This document shows positions 1 to 10,990 of a DNA stretch of 64,000 nucleotides, in pieces. Source of the stretch: Xylona heveae TC161 (taxonomy: Eukaryota > Ascomycota > Xylonomycetes > Xylonales > Xylonaceae); assembly GCF_001619985.1 (NCBI RefSeq), contig NW_017264194.1:682001-746000 (forward strand), given 5' to 3'. The stretch's first letter is position 1. Every line of letters starts with the position of its first letter. Under the pieces are notes generated by a model that saw only the letters and a list, made by a program, of their open reading frames with translations, did no database searches and was not told the DNA's origin. The translations under genes were made by a program, and so were the position numbers.

Positions 1-2989
1 TTGCGGATCAATAACTACCGTATGAGTAAAAGCCTGGTCAGACTGAGAGGCGGCACGAGTAAGGTAGTCGTCTCGCAAGTACCGCGTTTGGCATATGCTG
101 CATGATTTGGAAATACCCGGTGCTTGAATCGTAAGGAGGGTAAGAGCGCAGCGGACTTTATTTTGTGTATGTTGTCATTAGCTCTGCTGGGGCAAAATAA
201 GAGAAGGAAGCAATTAAGCAGAACTCACCAAAAATGTGCCCTCCCTCGCAACGACCGTAGTGTGGATCCTCCCATGGAATACCCTTGCCGCACATATCGC
301 ATGTTTCAAAGATACTTCTTGCTCCGGGACTTTGGTCGAAAAGGGCTACATCAATCGTGCGTCCTTTGAACCTAACGCTGCCCTCACCTAATCCTGGGTC
401 AAGCCGTTCCGTATTCTGAGTAGCCGAGAACCTCGAGCCTGTCTGACCACCAATTTCCTGAAGATGGCTACACTGGGAAATTTCATGGTCGAGACTGACG
501 CCATGCGTTGCTGAAAGCCATTGGAATGCATCTTTGCAAAGTTGGATCAGTTGCGGTGTTGTATACCGGCAGGAATATAGACCCGCGCAGGATGCAGCAT
601 AGAGTAGCTTGGAGCTAAGTCTGTCGACATGTAATCCAGAGGCATCATCTCTTGAAATAATCAGGATAGTAGATATCAGCTCCGATAGAATAGCTTGAGA
701 TTGAGCATCATCGAGCGTTGAAGTGTTCGTAGCTATTGACCCAAGTGACGCAGATTGTGTTTGGAACCGCTCCCGGATCCATGAGGCGACCATATTGAGC
801 AGATTCGAATATCTTTGGGCCGTGATAGCTCGGGTGTACAGCAATTTGTTCGCAATCGCTCCTTGTGTCATGAGAGGTGATGAAGAGTGGCTGGGGATTA
901 TAGTCACGGCAGGCTCACTTTGCGCCGCAGTGCGGCTGAGTTCGTCCAAGTATTGTTTGACTTCGTTTACGTTGTGTATAAATGAGCTCTGAGGCTCCAC
1001 GCTCTCCGCGCCGTAAAGTTCGAGATGGCGAGATGCTTGAAGAGCGAACGCTTCGGCGCTGTATTCGATGCCTGGTATGGATTTGAGACAAGTGAGGAGC
1101 GTGCGGGGATGAGGGTAGAGGACGTACAGTTCAAGGAAGATATTTTTGGAGTGATGACCTGAAGAAAAGACTGCTGCAACACCTCTTCCCACGACCCGAA
1201 TACTGCAGTGGACTTTTCCAAGGACGCAATCTCGTACTCGACCATGTCGCCAGGGTGGGTTGAGAGCAAAGTGGCTATGCTGTCTTCTCCAGGGGAAGAC
1301 GATAGGCCCCATACTTTGACAACGGAAAGTCCGCCAAGATCATGTCGGGTATCAAACTTCGCTCGACAGTCTGCAATTCTTCTCTGCCATGGGGACTTCG
1401 GTAGCGGTTGGACAGATGTCTCAATCTGCTCGTTTGACTTTCTGGACGTCACATGTCTAATCGATTCGGCATGACCCAAGAACGTCGAAAAACTGATTAT
1501 GAGGTCGCCGGTCGCTGGATCAATTTGTATAGCAAGCCCTATCAGATCAGCAAAAATGATGTTTGGATTGGGCTCTATAGAAATCACCTGTAATCTCGTC
1601 CCAACAAGGCTGTAGAGTCTTTTGACCGGACAATTCTAGATGCGAATATTTCAATATATGGTAAGTAAAGACGGACACCCCTGGGATGTCCTCGATGAGG
1701 AGTTCATTTTCTGGCCCTTCGTGTGTGTTGTAGCCCAAGCCCGTCATATCTGCTGGAATCGATATGATGGAAAGGAGATGTCCGAAGGACGCAACGAGAT
1801 ACAGATATCCGTCATGCACCTGGATTATCCTTTAGAAAGAATTTATATCATGGAGCAGAAGCAGTTTCGGTTACATACCTTGTCGTACCATGCTAGGGGG
1901 CCACTGTTTTCTGTCACCCACGCTTGGTTAGGTTGAAAGCAAAATTCCGAGCTATTTATCTTCAGATCCATCCTATTATTTTGTCCATCTTGGGAGGTTA
2001 CGGAGACCTTTCTCAACCGCAATGTGTTCCCACATATATATGCCAATATGGCATCTTCCGTCTTGAGAGAAATTACCCAAGGACTCCAAGCTATTTGGCT
2101 TATAATTGATCTAGAAATCATAGCGGCTTTCAGTAGTGAGAATTCTGATTCTTCTTCTTTCAATGTTTGAGCTCGCACGTCCCCTAGCGCTTCAGTGCTC
2201 CACTGCCCGCCAGTGCAGCGCGAGGACGGAGGAATGATGCGGAGAATCACCATTTCATTGTTGTCGTTCGCAACAGCAAACAAAGATGTACCCCATGTGG
2301 CTCCGAGAGCATTTATTTCTCCGTTTTTCTTCAAAAAGCAAGGCTTGCTCCAAGCAAACGACATAATTCGCCTCCGTAGCTTATTGAGATTATGTAGCTC
2401 TCTGGGTACGTCATGTCCATTTTGCCCTTGATCAAAATGGCCCAGGACAGCATCATTTAAAATCATCACTCGATTGAAATGTTCTGCTTTTCTCGATCGT
2501 GCAGCACCATCCCAGATAGAGAGCAAATGATTCGTCGTGAGCACAGCAAGTACAGGCCGCCGGTGCAGCCCAATGCCTGGGCTGGACCATTTCAAGGTCG
2601 ATACTGCGCCTATGCCTTGCTCTTCTCCAATAGAAAAGACTTTAAAAGGGGCAGGCGCTCTAGCTGGAATTTCATCTTCTGAGAAGAGGTTGGCACGGAA
2701 AATCAATGAGTCCCATTGCGCATCTGACCCTTCTCGCGTTTCATGTGGCCTCGTAGTGGCAGTCTCCCGCCTTGAAGGGTCAGGCCGAGTCTGACCTATA
2801 GTCCCAGATCCATATCGTGGTAACTGCATAAATAATTTATTAGTTATTTCAGGTCAAACAATCATGCGGGTTCAAATCAACCAGTAATTGAATGTATTCG
2901 CCTGCTGCGATAGCTAGTTCACCGTCCTTGGACCAATCAACAGAATCGACGTCAGTCGGCGTAAATGGTAAATGGATATTGAGAAGCAT
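1..2989 (-). CDS. TFIIIC delta / 90-kDa-type subunit, 3' end beyond window
   Basis: Subunit of the RNA polymerase III factor TFIIIC, which binds tRNA and 5S gene promoters. My model has exons 2989-2882, 2823-1879, 1819-1588, 1538-1128, 1071-229 and 155-1 (open at the left edge), giving at least 898 residues; all phases close. The N-terminus has the WSKDGELAIAAGEYIQLL strand seen at the start of the TFIIIC delta beta-propeller domain. Near the C-terminus CDMCGKGI, a CEGGHIF/VRCALTLL block split by an intron, and CSICQTRY form the putative TFIIIC zinc-finger domain. Three frame changes that at first look like lesions are explained by introns 1587-1539, 1127-1072 and 228-156. The first intron has a weak GTTGAT donor. 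The family call rests on both ends of the protein; the middle is poorly conserved. The stop lies outside the window. Confidence 0.82.
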
Positions 2990-3268
2990 AATTGGGATAG
3001 TCTAGGCTCGTGCACTTCAGCATGGCCACCAATTTGAGAAGCCACACGTATCACGGATGAAATTATACATTAGCATGATTTTAGTTTGTGGGGTTGTTTT
3101 GGCATGCAGTATTCTGCCGCGTCTCACCGCCTTCAATCATATGAGCGCACGGACTCAACACACCGTTGCACTGTAGATAGAGTCGATTGGATAGATATAT
3201 TATAGTTGAGGGCCTCTTCTAACATCTAATATCACAGGCAGGGCGCCGAACTACGTGTTATAATATAT

Positions 3269-4821
3269 CTAGTCTGTATAGAGATCTAATAATCTCCCTG
3301 CAATAGGATTCCACTCATCGTCCCAACGCCTATGACCCTCCCGAAGAGCGCCATCTTTGAGAATGCTTAGTTGGGTGCCATCTGCCCCAAGGAGAGTGAC
3401 AAAGAGATCAGTGAGCTGGCCCACACTTCTGAATCCTTTTCCGTTTATACCATCATGTACTAGCTCGGGCCAAGCCTCGAATTTGTCCCATCCGACAACA
3501 GGGAGACCTGCGCCAAACATATCAAGGACTTTCATCGGCAGATCAACTCCAGATGAAGAAGTGTGCAGAGAAACTCCGAGATCTGCCGCAGCCAGCAACG
3601 AGGCATAATCCTCAATCGTCAACCATGCGGTGAGAATGGTGACATTAAGCAACTTCCCTTCACGTTTGAGGGTATCAATCCGCGAGAGATAGTATTCCTT
3701 TTGAGGACCTTTTCCGGTGATAACGGCCAAGATGTTCGGCAATTTTGTCGCTCTTGTAGTGCTACGAGCTGCATAATCCACCAGTGCATCAAGTAAGAGC
3801 GAAAAGTCCTCGTCTGGCGTCCAGGAGGTTGAGCTTATAATGAGCTTTGTCGCACCGTTCCGGATTGAGTCGGCATAAGGGGCAGTGACGCCCAGACTCG
3901 AAAGAACCGTAGAGCGCCGGTTCACGGAAAGGGGTTGAAAATGTCCAGCAGGCCTATCGTGAAGGACCAGAACAGGTGATGTCACTCCGTGATCTTGCGT
4001 AAGAACATCCGACAAGGCCTTTGTGACAGTAAGATGGGCAGTAGCATTACGGCCGAAAAAGAACTCGTAGATTTTCGATATTTTTACAAGGGGATGAGCA
4101 GGGCCAAGCTTAAGGCTGAGAATTGAGTAGCCAAAGTTATGCCAATCAATGATGAGCTTAGTGTTTCGAAGGAAACACATAGCCTTGGCAATGGCAAGAG
4201 TAGGCAATGAAGGTGGATTCTGATGGTCGATCGTATTAGTTTTACTATTCCCCGAGTTGATAGCATGACCACGCATGAACAGGCTGCAATCCGACAAAAC
4301 GCACCTGAAGAAGCAGCCACTTTGCAGGCTTGGTTCGGTAGCCCAGAATAAACCAGAGGTAGCAAATTTGCCAAATGACTTTTAAAGGCGCAAACAGAAG
4401 GAATAAGAGCTTGTTGCTCGTTTGAAACCGCCTCGGAGGCGGTGGAATAGGCGTGATAGCAATTGAAGAGTTGGTCAGAAGGCCAGGATGTGGATCGGAC
4501 TCTATTTTACATGTTAGATGTTTTCATTGATTATCCATTGCGAGATCGTTTACCTCGATATCCGATTATCTCTGCAAAGCCGCCATTTTTTGCTATACTG
4601 AGGGCATGATATTGCATGCGTGGGCTCTGGCCAATATCCCCGAGGACAAGAATCTGCACTCTGGCTTTGAGTTTATTATTGGATTGTTCATCTTCTTTGC
4701 GCTCATTAGAGGCAACATTGTGTTTTTCAACAGCAGGATCATATTGTGATGGCAAGGTCAGAAGAAAAAGAGTGAAAAACGTAGAGCCAATTACGGCTCC
4801 CGTAAGTAATATGTCAATCAT
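3269..4821 (-). CDS. ALG1: Chitobiosyldiphosphodolichol beta-mannosyltransferase
   Basis: Adds the first mannose, from GDP-mannose, to dolichol-PP-GlcNAc2 on the cytosolic face of the ER in N-glycan assembly. Exons 4821-4554, 4501-4305 and 4219-3269 give 471 residues, the usual size for Alg1. The N-terminus is a hydrophobic anchor (residues about 3-23), followed by VLGDIGQSPRMQYHA, the donor-side GT-B motif of this family. WHNFGYSI and KIYEFFFGRNA follow, then the GT4-like C-terminal half with SSTSWTPDEDF, ITGKGPQKEYY, LHTSSSGVDLPMKVLDMFG and GLPVVGWDKF. Introns 4553-4502 (52 nt, CTAAC branch) and 4304-4220 are clean. It is divergent to the zinc transporter gene, about 390 bp away. I see nothing broken. 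Confidence 0.95.
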
Positions 4822-5211
4822 GACGATCTAAGGAGAACATGACAACAAAAAAGCACTTTTAACAAAGGATATGAATTAATCATGCGGTAAAGTGACCATG
4901 TGGCCGATAACGAATGACGTTGGAATAGGGCCAGAAGGGTTCCCCAAAGAGCCCAAATAGCGGAGAGACCCTGCATTTCCACGCTCTTAGTACTGGTACT
5001 TACAAAGAAACACATCACTCGCGACTCTTAAGGTAGCGGTACTTTTACTTCACACAGTCCGCCTCCTTTTCGATGTTGCGCGATCCCATGCAACATATCA
5101 TTTCGAACTCCTCTCTTCTTGTCTAGAATACCTCGTTCAATCAATTCTTTCCATATTCTTGGATCTTTTCTTTTTTTTTTGCCCCCATAGGTCGGACGCT
5201 GGTCGCCCAGC
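4822..5211. promoter_or_regulatory. Intergenic space between ALG1 and the zinc transporter
   Basis: Divergent spacer of about 390 bp that must carry both promoters. Its right end holds a long T-tract followed by CCCCCATAG, a textbook fungal 3' splice site ending at 5190, just before the conserved part of the transporter. No donor or coding exon that would pair with it is evident upstream. Confidence 0.5.
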
Positions 5212-6611
5212 ATGGGAGCCTCTCTAACAAGCTCCTCTGCCAATCGGTCGAGGATCACAGAGTACCTGCTGCAACGTGTCGAGCCATGGCCGCTGTTGCA
5301 CAGCATTCTGGTTGAAAAGGACTCTCGCCGGATCTTCTATTTCATGCTGTACGATTGATCGCTTTCTAGAAGCTGTGTTCTTATGCTAATATTCTCAAAT
5401 CGCAGGCTCAATTTCGGATTCATGCTTGTCCAAACGTTCTACGGCCTCGCGACGGGTTCCCTGGGCCTTCTCAGTGACAGTATACACATGTTTTTCGACT
5501 GCTTAGCATTAGTTCTCGGTCTCTGCGCGTCGGTCATGAGCAAATGGCCCCCGAGCATGCGTTTTCCATATGGTTTTGGCAAGATGGACGCATTATCCGG
5601 CTTCGCAAACGGTATCTTTCTCATGTATGAGGTCAAGCATTCAAATATCAAGAGGAATAGGATCTAATAAGGTGTAATAGGCTTATAAGTATCGAGATTG
5701 TCTACGAAGCCATCGAGCGACTGGTTGAAGGAAGCAAAATCCAGCGGATAGGCGAGTTGCTGACTATCAGCGTCCTGGGATTAATCGTCAATCTGGTCGG
5801 CATATTCGCATTCGAACATGGGCATCACCACCACGGTCACGGCCATTCCCACGGGCATAGTCATGGGCATAGTCATGGACACGCACACGCACACGACCAT
5901 GGGCATTCTCATAGTCATAGCCACAGTCACAGCCATAGCGACCACGACCACCATCACCATCACCACCACGGAGAACATTCTTGCGGATCTGGGTTGGATA
6001 TTTCGCCTTCCCATGGCCACGGACACGACCACGGACACAGTCACGGCCACGGCCATAACCACCACGGCAGCGAAAATATGCACGGAATTTTCCTTCACAT
6101 CCTCGCAGACACTCTCGGCTCTGTCGCTGTCGTCATATCAACGCTGCTCGTCCATTTCTACAATTGGTCTGGCTTCGATCCTATCGCATCTTGCTTCATT
6201 GCAGTTCTCATCTTCGCCTCCGCCGTTCCTCTTGTGAGTAGCTGCGCCAGCGCTCTCCTTCTAACCGTACCACAGGACGCGGAATACGGGCTGCGCGAGA
6301 CGCTTTCAGATATCAGCGGCTTAAGAGGTGTCGTTGGATATAGTGTCCCCAAGTTTTGGCTCGAGGAGCGAGTTACGGCCGATCCTGATGCTCATGGGCA
6401 TTCCCATGGCTCTCCTGAGAAAGACCATGATCATAGCTCGCCGAGAATTCTCGGTGTCATGCATGTGATAGCCGCCCGTACTGCAGATACTGAGGACGTG
6501 CGGGAGCGCGTTACCCAATTTCTCGCTGAACGGCACATGGAGGTTGTGGTGCAGGTAGAGAAGACAGGCGACAGTAGATGCTGGTGTGGCGGCGGGCTCA
6601 AGACTGGCTGA
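5212..6611 (+). CDS. MSC2: Msc2-type zinc transporter (cation diffusion facilitator), short N-terminus
   Basis: Cation diffusion facilitator; Msc2 relatives move zinc into the ER and early secretory pathway, normally as a heteromer with Zrg17. Exons 5212-5348, 5406-5624 and 5681-6611 give 428 residues. KDSRRIFYFM opens the CDF core; SDSIHMFFD and HILADTLGS carry the HxxxD pairs of TM2 and TM5 that form the transport zinc site. Between TM4 and TM5 sits a very His-rich loop (about 5817-5970 and 6000-6065) of HG/HS dipeptides, the usual cytosolic zinc-sensing loop. The C-terminal CDF domain has a second small His patch. Msc2 proteins are usually 700 residues or more with extra N-terminal membrane spans; I cannot find coding sequence for them before ALG1. 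The start ATG at 5212 is a compromise: an acceptor-like site at 5190 joins the same frame, so an undetected upstream exon is possible. Confidence 0.82.
5817..6065 (+). repeat. His-codon-rich low-complexity tract
   Basis: Irregular CAY-GGN/CAY-AGY repeats inside the zinc transporter encode the histidine loop. The same repeat keeps other frames open on both strands, including an apparent Val/Met-rich antisense frame at 5781-6098, which I regard as a shadow. Confidence 0.9.
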
Positions 6612-7651
6612 TAATCGTGTGACGAGAGGATCGTCTTTGAACGTCGAAATGGTTTCGCAAGCCCGAAGACGCGAGCTGGACTCTAGGGCCCTTGCTTATA
6701 TTTGACGGATGCTTTGTTTCTTTCCGCATGCCGTTTATTTTCGGAACTTTTTCCTGCATATGCTCGTTAATTTCCTACAAGTTTACATGCATCTATTGAC
6801 GCGCAAAAGAAGGCGTTGACGGCGGGAAAACTTTGATTTTTTCGGACGGTTTATTGATGACATCGCTGGCAACATTGCAATTTCTTTTTCAAATATGCAA
6901 AGAATCGTTTGTTTTCTTTTATACAATACACTTGGACGCTCTGTATTTAGGTCTTGCATCCAATGACGATGGTCGATCACTCAGTACGATTGAAGGCATA
7001 TAAGAGTGGAATATATGTGTAATGTCATAACAACAATGCAAACATGCTGTCTAGCTAAGGGTGCTCTTTTCTTTCAGTTTCAATGGGATATGTCTATGCA
7101 GATCGGCGCTGTTCTTGAGCCACACAACACTGAGTAACTTAAGCCTCACATTCCGAATTAGGTGAGATTGGGGGGCGGCAATGAGAAAGGGTAGTGTAAT
7201 CTATCTGCTACCAGGCTACGAAAACCCCGGGTCGGGACCTTTCTATAACCGAAAACCCGCTTAGAATGTTGCCGCCGCCTCGCCCGTCCACCGGCTGCTG
7301 CCTACTGGAGTATACAAGTACCCCGCTAAAAACGTCTCAAAATAGAATAACGTCAACCTCAGCTCAGCCTCATTCCCTCCCCTGCTCCTCTTGGGCTGCC
7401 ATTTATCTCCTGACTTGTATTCATCCACACTGCCATCACGCTGCGTTTCCATCAAATATTTAATAAACTGATTTTGCATACTCATCAAAAAAGCATCCTC
7501 CTGGGATATATTCTCTCAATTTTAAATGTTCTGAACCTTGAGGCTCAGGACTGAAACAATCACAGTGCTACTATAAATTCGAGCCGTCCGAAAGGGACGA
7601 CCAAAACGAAATTATCCCACTTTTTGAAGTACAGACATTCTGTAATTCATC
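6612..7651. other. Intergenic, 1.04 kb
   Basis: Holds the 3' end of the zinc transporter transcript and the promoter of the next gene, both on the plus strand. Short open frames near 7261-7488 on both strands show no recognisable protein features. No RNA gene or repeat seen. Confidence 0.5.
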
Positions 7652-8900
7652 ATGAGCGGTGTTTTTCACTTTGCCCGTCGCGGGCTCGAATCCGCTTCAG
7701 GCTCCATTGATCCTGCCCGCAACGACGTCCTCACCTACAAGATGCCCGGCTGGGGTGTTGCTGTTCTCATTGTGACGGTTGTTGTGTACCTTTACCTTTT
7801 CCTACAGGTATCTTTCTACCGTCTCCTTGTCTCCTTGTAAAAGAGTAATTACTATTGGAATCCGAACCTAATATCTTTAATATCAGGCTCAATATACACT
7901 TGGTTCAGTTGTGACCACTCTCGCCATTGTTGAATCAACGGCCGAACCTGTGGATGAACCGGACTCGGTCTACCGCGACGAGCCCGATGCCCCCCTCATG
8001 GATGTCAAGGAAAGCCTTTCAAACAAGGACGCCCTTGCACAGGCTGAGCTGCAGCACAAGCCCGCTCCTATCACCATTCGCTATTCCACCGCTCTTCGCC
8101 ACCTTCGCGCCAAGGCAGGCAAATGGTCAATTTTCCGGGGAATGGTGGCCTTTACGTTCGCGGGACTTGTCACTAGCTGGCTCAAACACGTCTACTTCTT
8201 TCTTTTGTCCTGGTTCCCCTTGGTCAATGGACTTCTCAGAGTGCCTTTGGCAATGGCAACAGCGGCCCTCCTTTTCACCACCTGGACGCATATTGTCATT
8301 TCTATGCCTTCGAAGAAACCATGGTTCAAGCGTCTTGCCGAGCTGAACAGGCACGACTGGGTCAAGATCGCCCCAGCTACCTTCACCTATGGCATTGCAG
8401 TCCAAGCCGTCGCTTTCGTTCCTGCCATGCTCGCCTCCATTCTCGAACCCTCGTTGTGTTCATCTGACGATGAAAACGCAAAGTTCCAGCCTATGGACTT
8501 TGTGCTCAAGTGTGCTGCTATCCCGCTTACTTGGCTTATTTGCGCTATTTTGATTAGCATTCCCGCCGAGGTCATTCTTGTCCGTATGCAGGCATCGATG
8601 CTTCCTGCTGAGCATGAGCCCATCGTTCCCTTTGACCGCACATTTGGCGGTCGCGTCGTGCCCAAGTCTGAAGGCGGCTCAGGCGTGCTAGGAATGCTGG
8701 ACGCTTGGAGAAGCTTTGACCGTGCTGCTCGTCTACGGCTGCTGAAACTTTACGCCATTCTTGGTGCTGCCATTATTGGCGGGACACTGATTTTCTTGGG
8801 TATTTTCATTGCTGAGCTTCGTCTCATTACAGGTGATGTCTTTTACAAGGTGATCGCTCTGATGAATGACGATTCATGCAAGCCCAACAACGGCTTTTAA
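7652..8900 (+). CDS. Multipass membrane protein of unknown function
   Basis: Exons 7652-7807 and 7887-8900 join in phase 0 to give 389 residues. Hydrophobic segments appear at about residues 33-52, 133-165, 170-190, 220-245, 270-295 and 345-370, so five to six membrane spans are likely. A polar acidic stretch (about residues 65-105) lies between the first and second spans, and charged loops such as MPSKKPWFKRLAELNRHDW follow. I do not recognise a catalytic motif or a known transporter signature. The intact frame, a normal intron and codon use like the neighbours support a real gene. UBC7 lies just downstream on the same strand; a working link is not implied. An organelle membrane location is possible but not shown. 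Confidence 0.85.
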
Positions 8901-9464
8901 GCAAAGTCTAGCGCTTCGCTACTAGTATATGGAATAAGCTCAGTAGAATCGGTTATCGACTCCCGGAACATTAGCAATATCGACACATTAAAACCCTGCA
9001 TTCTGATGAATTCTTTTTTTTCTTCCCTGTGAAATATATCTACACTACTTATACTCCACTCTTTTGAATAAATATGCTCACCTTTCTCTGCTCACTTTTC
9101 GTATCCATAATCAAGTCCCTTGGTGTCCAACGATCCACGTTGCCGCCGGGTAACTCCGTGGCCCCGACTTTGGATCGTCACTTTCAACGTAATTGACGTA
9201 TCCTGCTCGACGTAGATATCCGCTTCCCTCTGTGTTCATCGAGTCTACCCAACTCGTTCGTTCACCGCCCAGGGGACTTAAAGCTCGAACCCCACCATAA
9301 GTTTAATTGAAACCAGTCCCCGCCAACGCAACCTCTGAGCTTCAACACCGACACTCATTTTGGTTCCTTACTAATTCAGCGACGGCAGCGAACTCGACAA
9401 CTGACTTAAGAAGACTTGATACAACGCACTGCCCGAGAAAAGCCCAAACAGATATTAGCAAATC
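8901..9464. other. Intergenic, 564 bp
   Basis: 3' region of the membrane protein gene and promoter/leader of UBC7. No gene, repeat or structured RNA seen. Confidence 0.5.
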
Positions 9465-10293
9465 ATGGCGGCTACCTCAGCAGCGGCTGGGCTTCTGGGC
9501 CGGCAACTCAAACAGATGCACTCGGACAACGACATTCCCGGAATCAGCTGCGGCCTGGTCGATAACAATGTGTTTGAATGGGAGGTCATGTTGATGATTT
9601 CGGATGAGTGCAAGTTCTACGGCGGTCAGTGTGCCCTTTCCGTTCTTCATTCTTTTCCTCGCGTCCATTCTGCCACTCTCTTAGCTCTCCTTGCTATTCC
9701 TACTTGCTTGAACATGGTTTATGCCGCAAGCTGGTTACCGCCATATCCCGCTGGCTGCAAGGTGCCGTCCCGACATATAGAGGAGAATTGAAAAGGCTAA
9801 CGTTTGGCATGTCCGAGCAATAGGTGGTTTCTTTCGCGCCCGCCTCTCTTTCCCCGCCGAATACCCTATTATGCCACCGAAAATGAAGTTTGAAACGCCC
9901 ATTTTTCACCCAAACAGTACGTTACTTCTTCCTCCTCTTCCTTCAATAGTCCTTGGCTGCAACGCCTTATATTCCCCGCGTCGAAAGAAAGGCAGAAAGA
10001 AAGTGATTCAGAATAAAACTAATCAAGGTTCTTCAAAAGTCTACGAAAACGGCGAAGTGTGCATTAGCATCCTGCATCCCCCAGAGGAAGATAAATTCGG
10101 CTATGAATCCGCCGCGGAACGCTGGTCACCCGTGCAGACGCCCGAAACGATTCTGCTCAGCGTCATCAGTATGCTGAGTAGCCCCAATGACGAGAGCCCT
10201 GCGAACCTCGATGCCGCGCGGCTGTGGCGAGAAAACCCGGCCGAATTCAAGAAGCGTGTGCGCAAGTGCGTCCGCGATAGTCTGGAGATGTAA
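9465..10293 (+). CDS. UBC7: Ubiquitin-conjugating enzyme E2 of the Ubc7/UBE2G2 class
   Basis: E2 enzyme that, in yeast, acts at the ER with Cue1 and the Hrd1/Doa10 ligases in ER-associated degradation. Exons 9465-9624, 9824-9916 and 10040-10293 give 168 residues, close to the usual length. FPAEYPIMPPKMKFETPIFHPN is the E2 core (HPN motif), followed by GEVCISILHPPEEDKFGYES. The catalytic Cys is residue 92, and the insertion after HPPEED (about 13 residues) separates Ubc7-class enzymes from most other E2s. SAAERWSPVQTPETILLSVISML is the conserved C-terminal helix region. Intron 1 begins GTCAGT, an acceptable fungal donor; intron 2 begins GTACGT. No separate Cue1-binding tail is visible. Confidence 0.95.
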
Positions 10294-10990
10294 TTACCCT
10301 GCATTATTTCTCTCTACTCGCCCATCCGCCTTTTTTTTTCCCCCTAATCCTCTTCTCAGCTCATCTCTGGAGTGGAGAGGAATACATGGGCTCGGAATGT
10401 CTTTTCCGACGACTTCCTATGTCTAAGCCATCTTGATACATTTCTTTCTTTCTCTGATTATTTTTGCCAATTTGGCGTTTCTGCCACTTGCATATTATTA
10501 GGATGTTAGGACGCGATTTACTCTTAAGGTTTAGGGGGGAGTCTGCTTGAAACTTTTTTCCTTTTCTTGATTGATTGATCTTGCCCAGCGTTGGCAGCAG
10601 CGAGAGCGAGATCAGGGTTCAAACTCCCCTTTGGCGAAATCTCGAGGCGTCAATTTTGTTTTGCGAGACTTTTGTTTTCCGAGGTGAAGACGTTTTTCAT
10701 CATCTACGTACATGGCCTCAAATACGTTTGAATAGCTTGGAATAGGAAAGCTAAATAGGGACAAGATACAATACATATTCATGTTACACTTTTACGACTA
10801 TGCATTGTGCAAACTCTATGCGCTTCAAACTTCTATTTTAATACCTAGATACAAAAGACGAACTGTATCAGGGAAAATGTAAAATGTATATAGTATAGTA
10901 CACTAGCCGAAAATTATTTTCCAAAACCTTTCTACTATAGCATATTTATTATTAAATTATAGATATTCTTCTGTTCGGTCTAGACAGAAT
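10294..10990. other. Convergent 3' regions of UBC7 and PRX1
   Basis: About 700 bp between two genes that run toward each other. AT-rich in its right half (10730-10990), as expected for polyadenylation regions. No gene seen. Confidence 0.5.

Noticed and set aside
158-1312. Apparent frameshifts or pseudogene in the first gene
   Set aside because: Introns 1587-1539, 1127-1072 and 228-156 with good GT-AG sites restore one frame through conserved TFIIIC motifs.
5781-6098. Antisense open frame of 105 codons rich in Val, Met and Ala
   Set aside because: It is the mirror image of the His-codon repeat in the zinc transporter and has no independent support.
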